9,778 bases of DNA, from contig JABHUV010000191.1 in assembly GCA_018658605.1 (NCBI GenBank), forward strand, positions 1-9,778. The letters are read 5' to 3'. Both the position numbers and the translations under genes were made by a program. How positions within the stretch are numbered: the stretch's first letter is position 1; each line of letters opens with the position of its first letter. This DNA comes from Planctomycetaceae bacterium. Its GTDB lineage: Bacteria; Planctomycetota; Planctomycetia; Pirellulales; Pirellulaceae. Below, in pieces: positions 5,568 through 9,778 of the stretch. Below the pieces are notes generated by a model, which was given only the letters and a program-made list of their open reading frames with translations, did not search any database and was not told the DNA's origin.

Positions 5568-7928
5568 ATGCCGCGACAACCAGGCTTATTTCCCGACGAT
5601 GTTCCCGACGAGTCTCCTTTGGATGCTCCCTGGGTTCGCGATGCACTGAAAGACCATTCGATCGCCACCGTTGTCTTGTCCGAGATTCCCTGGGGTCCAT
5701 TTGATTATCTTATCCCCAACGAGCTGCAAGATTCGGTCAAAGCGGGTCGGCGAGTACAAGTACCCTTAGGTCGAGGAAACCGCCAAGTCACGGGATATTG
5801 TGTAGCTGTTAAACATGCAGGCAACGAGTCGCAAGATACAAAAGCTCCTCATGACAAAGGACGCTCGTACAAACTCAAACCCATCACGAACGTCATTGAT
5901 GGGTTCACACTGCTGTCCGCTGAAATGCTCGAGCTAACAAAATGGATGGCCGACTATTATATCGCTCGACACGGTCAAGTCCTTGAAGCTGCTGTGCCGG
6001 CCGGAGTGCGCTCCGCCGCTGGAACCCGCAAAGTTCGGTTCTTCAAGCTGAACAAAGCTCGTTTGGAAATGATTCAAATTGACAAGCTTCCCGCCAAACA
6101 ACAGCGTATTGTCGAGCTGCTACGAGGCAACGACGCTTGGCAAACCGCGGATCAAATCTGCAAACGAGTACACTGTTCGCAAGCTCCAATTCAATCACTC
6201 GTTAAAAAAGGAATCGTACAAACAGAACAAAAACGAGTGCAAAAAACGGACGTACAACAAGAGATCCTCCCCCGCGAAGAAAACCTGCAGCTCAATCCCG
6301 CGCAACAACAATCGCTGCAAGTCATCACGGCCGCTATAAAAGACGACTGCCATGAAACCGTGCTTGTCCACGGCGTCACCGGCAGTGGAAAAACTGAAGT
6401 CTATATTCAAGCTATCGAAGAAGTTATTAAATACGGTCGCCAAGCCATCGTCCTCGTGCCAGAAATTTCCCTCACACCTCAAACACGCCAACGCTTCCGC
6501 TCGCGATTCGATAACGTCGCCGTTCTACACAGCCATCTCAGCGATGCTGAACGGCATTGGCATTGGCACCAAATTGCCCAAGGTGAAGTCCAAGTGATTG
6601 TCGGCGCCCGCAGCGCAATCTTCGCACCTGCCCCACGCCTCGGCCTAATCGTACTTGACGAAGAACACGAAACTACCTTTAAACAAGAAACCGTACCCCG
6701 CTATCATGCGCGCGACGTTGCCGCCAAACGAGCACAACTACAAAATATTCCACTCATTCTCGGCTCAGCCACACCCGCACTAGAATCTTGGCATCAGGCA
6801 CAAATCGGGAATTACAAACTCGTCTCCATGCCCGACCGTGTGATGCAACGCCCGCTACCGCGAGTTGCCACGGTGGACTTGCGGCATGAATCTCGATCCA
6901 AAGGAAGCTATGGATCCATCAGTCGCCAACTCCAAAGTGCTATCACGGAAACACTGCGCGGCGATGGTCAAATTATCTTACTGCTAAACCGGCGGGGCTA
7001 CTCTACCAGCATTCAATGCCCTGCGTGTGGGGAGGTTGTTCAATGCCCACAATGTGAAATTGCACTAACACACCACCTCTTCGGTATCAGCGGCCAACGA
7101 CTCGAACGCGCGTTGTGCCACTACTGTGATTACCAAATCCCAGCACCCAAAGTTTGTCCAAGTTGTCGTGGTGACAGTATCAGATTTGCCGGACTTGGTA
7201 CGCAAAAACTCGAAGAAGAAGTGCGCGCTAAATTCCCTGACGCCGCCGTCCTGAGAATGGACTCCGACACGATGCAACGACCCAATGCACACGAACAAGC
7301 ACTCGATCGTTTCCGCCGCGGGGAAGTTAAAATTTTAGTCGGTACGCAAATGATCGCCAAAGGACTCGACTTTCCCAATGTGCATTTAGTTGGAGTTATT
7401 AATGCCGATACAGCACTACATTTCCCGGATTTCCGAGCTGGTGAAAGGACGTTTCAACTTGTCACGCAAGTCGCTGGACGAACCGGTCGTGGAGACCAAG
7501 ATGGGCGAGTGCTTGTGCAAACATACTCACCTGAACATCTCGCAATCGTCGCCGCTACTCAGCATAACTATGCATTGTTTGCCGAACAGGAATTGCCTGG
7601 GCGAGAAGAATTTGGATACCCGCCCTATTGCGGAATGATACGGTTGATTATTCGAGGTACTGATGACGCGGCCAGCATGCAGTACGCTCAGCATTTGGCG
7701 CAATGCTGTCAAGCAGCCATCGATCAATCACCCTCCTCCAACATCCGCATGCTCGGCCCTGCGCCTGCACCAATCACGAAAGTTCGTGACAAATATCGAT
7801 ATCACTTGCTATTGCTATGTGACAATATAACCGCGATTCGAGAAGTAATCGCCCGCGTCTACGAAGAGCAAAAACCACCTATCGACATCCAATGGGTCGT
7901 CGATGTCGATCCACAAAATCTGTTGTGA
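5568..7928 (+). CDS. priA: Primosomal protein N' (replication restart helicase PriA)
   Basis: PriA recognises abandoned forks, D-loops and R-loops and reloads the replicative helicase. The N-terminal 3'-end-binding domain covers about 31-140 (VVLSEIPWGPFDYLIP then VPLGRGNRQVTGY). Around 175-220 lies a winged-helix segment. The helicase core has Walker A GVTGSGKT (269-276), DEEH (364-367), GSATPALES (399-407), GTQMIAKGLDF (592-602) and motif VI QVAGRTGRG (634-642). All eight zinc-binding cysteines are kept: C484, C487, C493, C496, C517, C520, C530 and C533. The C-terminal domain carries LGPAPAPITKVRDKYRYHLLL. At 786 residues it is somewhat longer than the roughly 730 of E. coli PriA; part of the difference is an acidic 30-residue leader before the first domain. 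The ATG at 5568 has no ribosome binding site, so the leader's start is less certain. The gene is divergent from nadD and converges on the VWA gene. Confidence 0.96.
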   Translation: MPRQPGLFPDDVPDESPLDAPWVRDALKDHSIATVVLSEIPWGPFDYLIPNELQDSVKAGRRVQVPLGRGNRQVTGYCVAVKHAGNESQDTKAPHDKGRSYKLKPITNVIDGFTLLSAEMLELTKWMADYYIARHGQVLEAAVPAGVRSAAGTRKVRFFKLNKARLEMIQIDKLPAKQQRIVELLRGNDAWQTADQICKRVHCSQAPIQSLVKKGIVQTEQKRVQKTDVQQEILPREENLQLNPAQQQSLQVITAAIKDDCHETVLVHGVTGSGKTEVYIQAIEEVIKYGRQAIVLVPEISLTPQTRQRFRSRFDNVAVLHSHLSDAERHWHWHQIAQGEVQVIVGARSAIFAPAPRLGLIVLDEEHETTFKQETVPRYHARDVAAKRAQLQNIPLILGSATPALESWHQAQIGNYKLVSMPDRVMQRPLPRVATVDLRHESRSKGSYGSISRQLQSAITETLRGDGQIILLLNRRGYSTSIQCPACGEVVQCPQCEIALTHHLFGISGQRLERALCHYCDYQIPAPKVCPSCRGDSIRFAGLGTQKLEEEVRAKFPDAAVLRMDSDTMQRPNAHEQALDRFRRGEVKILVGTQMIAKGLDFPNVHLVGVINADTALHFPDFRAGERTFQLVTQVAGRTGRGDQDGRVLVQTYSPEHLAIVAATQHNYALFAEQELPGREEFGYPPYCGMIRLIIRGTDDAASMQYAQHLAQCCQAAIDQSPSSNIRMLGPAPAPITKVRDKYRYHLLLLCDNITAIREVIARVYEEQKPPIDIQWVVDVDPQNLL

Positions 7929-7965
7929 CCCCTGAGTGAAAACAACTCTTGATATTCCGCAGCCT

Positions 7966-9778
7966 CTACTCGGCATCCATCAGACGATATACCCGACCAT
8001 CAATGACAACAATTACGGTTCCCGGCAAAGCTAGAATTCGACCAACAACAGCGCCATGTTTCGCTGCTAATGCAAAGTAGCTGGAACTGTATCGTGTTAA
8101 ATCTTGTGCTGTTTCAATTTGCGCCTTGGAGGCATTCGAATCAACCCATTGACCTTCTTCTAAAAAGAACGACTTGCCACCCACCTGTTTCAACGTGTTG
8201 ACTTTTATCTCACGATTGGTCACCGCGTCGCGGAATATAACTCCACCATTTGCATCAACACTCTGGCTTGGCAACAGGGAATCACCGGCCGCATCTCCTA
8301 GGTCTCCTAATCCTCCACCACCAGCATTCTGGAAAGCGGCTTTATTTTGCCGACGAGCAAATCCGGCCTGACCAGCTTCTTCTTTTACTAAAGCATTTAA
8401 AGCCGTGGCTGCCCTTTGTCGCGATTTTACTTCGTCCCGTGTGCCCCCGTTTTCATCTGCCAAGAATGAAGTATAGGGTGTAAGAACTCCATGGCGTCGA
8501 GAAAGCATTACAAGTTCATCGAGCAATTCATCGTTACGTCCTTCGAGGTCAATTTTGTCAATAATCTCACCAATACGTCGCACCGCCCACAATTTTTCTA
8601 CAAACGATTGATTGCTGTTGGTAGATTTGTGTTCAAGTTTTGCGGGAAATTCAAATCGTTGCACCTCACCATTCACGCGACCGCTCAAAACGACCTTGGC
8701 ATTGCCCGCATGTTTATAACGGCCGACTAAAACTAGTTGATCGCCCGCAAATAAATCATATAAGTTGCGCGGATAAACTCGATTCACCACGCTACCCTGC
8801 GCAATCTTTATGCCGTCAACGTCCACTCGCAACTTGACGTCTGTCAGCACGGGAGAAGCGATGCGAGTATAGAACTCAGCAACCTTAGCTTCGATGTCCT
8901 CATCCGGACGGACATATACAGATTGTCCATATCCAGTGCGCGCTAACTTGTCCAACAGCAAACTGTTGACATCGTAGCCCACTCCGAAGCAGCAAACTCG
9001 AGCACGAACTGAGTTGGCCTTGGAAGCACTGTCGACAATACGAGCAGTATTTGTTTCACCCACCGTCGGAATGCCATCGGTCAAAAATACAACATAATTC
9101 GGTGTTTTATCATCCTGTAACATGTCCAGTGCTGCATTTAACGCACCATCAATATTCGTACTACCTCCAGCGAAAATGCTTTCAATAAAACCTAACGCTT
9201 TATCGCGCGAAGATTTGTTGTGGCGTTGCAACTCGGGGGCGAACGTCTCAACTTCAGAGTCGTAAGCCACAATATTAAACAGATCGCCATCATTTAAATT
9301 ATTAATGACAAACCGCAATGCTTCCTTGGCTTGATCTATTTTACGTCCCGTCATACTGCCGCTGCGGTCTACGACAAACACAACATTCTTGGAAATATTC
9401 TCCCGCTGCTGCGCTTGAATATCTGGCGAAATCAGCATCATGAAATAACCATCTTCATCCCCAGACGGGCGATAACTCAATACGCTCGTGCCAATCGATT
9501 GCTTACCAACGTCATAGAACAAACGAAAATCCGAATAGGGGATTACATTTTTCTGTTCATAGCTAATTCGAGCTATCTTTGCAGATGGCTTTTTTACAGC
9601 AATCGAATGCGCAGGACTATAAACACTCTTAATGGCCAATGACGATGAAATAGACACCTGTACCGACAACTGCTCAATCGGTTTTGTGGTATGGCGGGCG
9701 ATTCGCAGCGGAAACAACCATTCCGTCATTCCCTGAAACTGACGGCAAACTTGGGAATACCGAATTGTGACTTTGCGA
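7966..9778 (-). CDS. VIT/VWA domain protein, N-terminus beyond the window
   Basis: This is an inter-alpha-trypsin-inhibitor-like protein with a von Willebrand A domain. The reading frame stays open past the ATG at 9729 to the window edge, giving KVTIRYSQVCRQFQG before it. This matches the end of a VIT domain, so that ATG is internal and the true start, with any signal peptide, lies outside. Counting from the internal ATG, the VWA domain (about 113-290) keeps a complete metal-ion adhesion site: DRSGS (121-125), T191 in GGSTNID and D218 in LTDG. A helical LTPYTSFLADE segment (416-426), a glycine-rich linker GGGGLGDLGDAAG (470-482) and a C-terminal domain with GGKSFFLEEGQWVD and IVVIDGRVYRL follow. 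No membrane segment is visible in the part present. Family members are usually exported or envelope-linked, and their binding partners are mostly unknown. It converges on priA with a 37-bp gap. Confidence 0.88.
   Translation of the reverse strand, partial: RKVTIRYSQVCRQFQGMTEWLFPLRIARHTTKPIEQLSVQVSISSSLAIKSVYSPAHSIAVKKPSAKIARISYEQKNVIPYSDFRLFYDVGKQSIGTSVLSYRPSGDEDGYFMMLISPDIQAQQRENISKNVVFVVDRSGSMTGRKIDQAKEALRFVINNLNDGDLFNIVAYDSEVETFAPELQRHNKSSRDKALGFIESIFAGGSTNIDGALNAALDMLQDDKTPNYVVFLTDGIPTVGETNTARIVDSASKANSVRARVCCFGVGYDVNSLLLDKLARTGYGQSVYVRPDEDIEAKVAEFYTRIASPVLTDVKLRVDVDGIKIAQGSVVNRVYPRNLYDLFAGDQLVLVGRYKHAGNAKVVLSGRVNGEVQRFEFPAKLEHKSTNSNQSFVEKLWAVRRIGEIIDKIDLEGRNDELLDELVMLSRRHGVLTPYTSFLADENGGTRDEVKSRQRAATALNALVKEEAGQAGFARRQNKAAFQNAGGGGLGDLGDAAGDSLLPSQSVDANGGVIFRDAVTNREIKVNTLKQVGGKSFFLEEGQWVDSNASKAQIETAQDLTRYSSSYFALAAKHGAVVGRILALPGTVIVVIDGRVYRLMDAE

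Noticed and set aside
6195..6491. 98-codon minus-strand open frame inside priA
   Set aside because: It overlaps the PriA Walker A region on the opposite strand, so it is a by-product of a conserved gene.
7934..7948. Hairpin GAGT-N7-ACTC between priA and the VWA gene
   Set aside because: The stem has only four pairs and no T-run on either strand, so it cannot be supported as a terminator.
9331..9642. 103-codon plus-strand open frame opposite the VWA gene
   Set aside because: It is the shadow of the conserved VWA coding sequence and the product shows no known motif.

Overview
The window carries six protein-coding genes and no RNA genes, insertion sequences or CRISPR arrays that I can see. Base composition is moderate, close to half G+C. 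Several protein features point to a planctomycete, probably of the Pirellula group: the extended RNase HI C-terminal motif, a VIT/VWA protein with an LTPYTSFLADE segment, and a histidine kinase with a Tll0287-like CXXCH sensor domain. This placement is my inference from remembered family resemblance, not from a search.

Layout. (1) recG (26-2098, +) is a branch-migration helicase; its 5' end may run off the left edge. A hairpin with a T-run separates it from the next block. (2) A minus-strand block, 2159-5380, reads in transcription order nadD (NAD biosynthesis), then a 220-bp gap, then a membrane histidine kinase with a CXXCH motif, then rnhA (ribonuclease HI) directly behind the kinase stop. 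(3) priA (5568-7928, +) is divergent from nadD. They share a 187-bp intergenic region containing a candidate nadD promoter, a 36-bp interrupted dyad and repeated GATAAAC boxes. (4) A VIT/VWA-domain protein (7966 to the right edge, -) converges on priA and lacks its N-terminus because the window ends.

How the genes fit together. recG, rnhA and priA all act on R-loops, D-loops and stalled forks: RecG and RNase HI remove R-loops, and PriA loads the replisome on recombination or R-loop structures. Their proximity is a plausible functional neighbourhood, although they are not in one operon. NadD supplies NAD. The kinase senses an unknown signal, perhaps redox or a small ligand through a c-type haem, and has no response regulator nearby. 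The VWA protein is probably an envelope or exported protein with a metal-dependent adhesion fold.

Most of the window is housekeeping DNA. The less ordinary parts are the kinase's sensor architecture (acidic insertion and acidic tail), the inverted-repeat arrays in front of the kinase and between nadD and priA, and an rnhA start that looks like TTG rather than the first ATG. I did not find a convincing new system.
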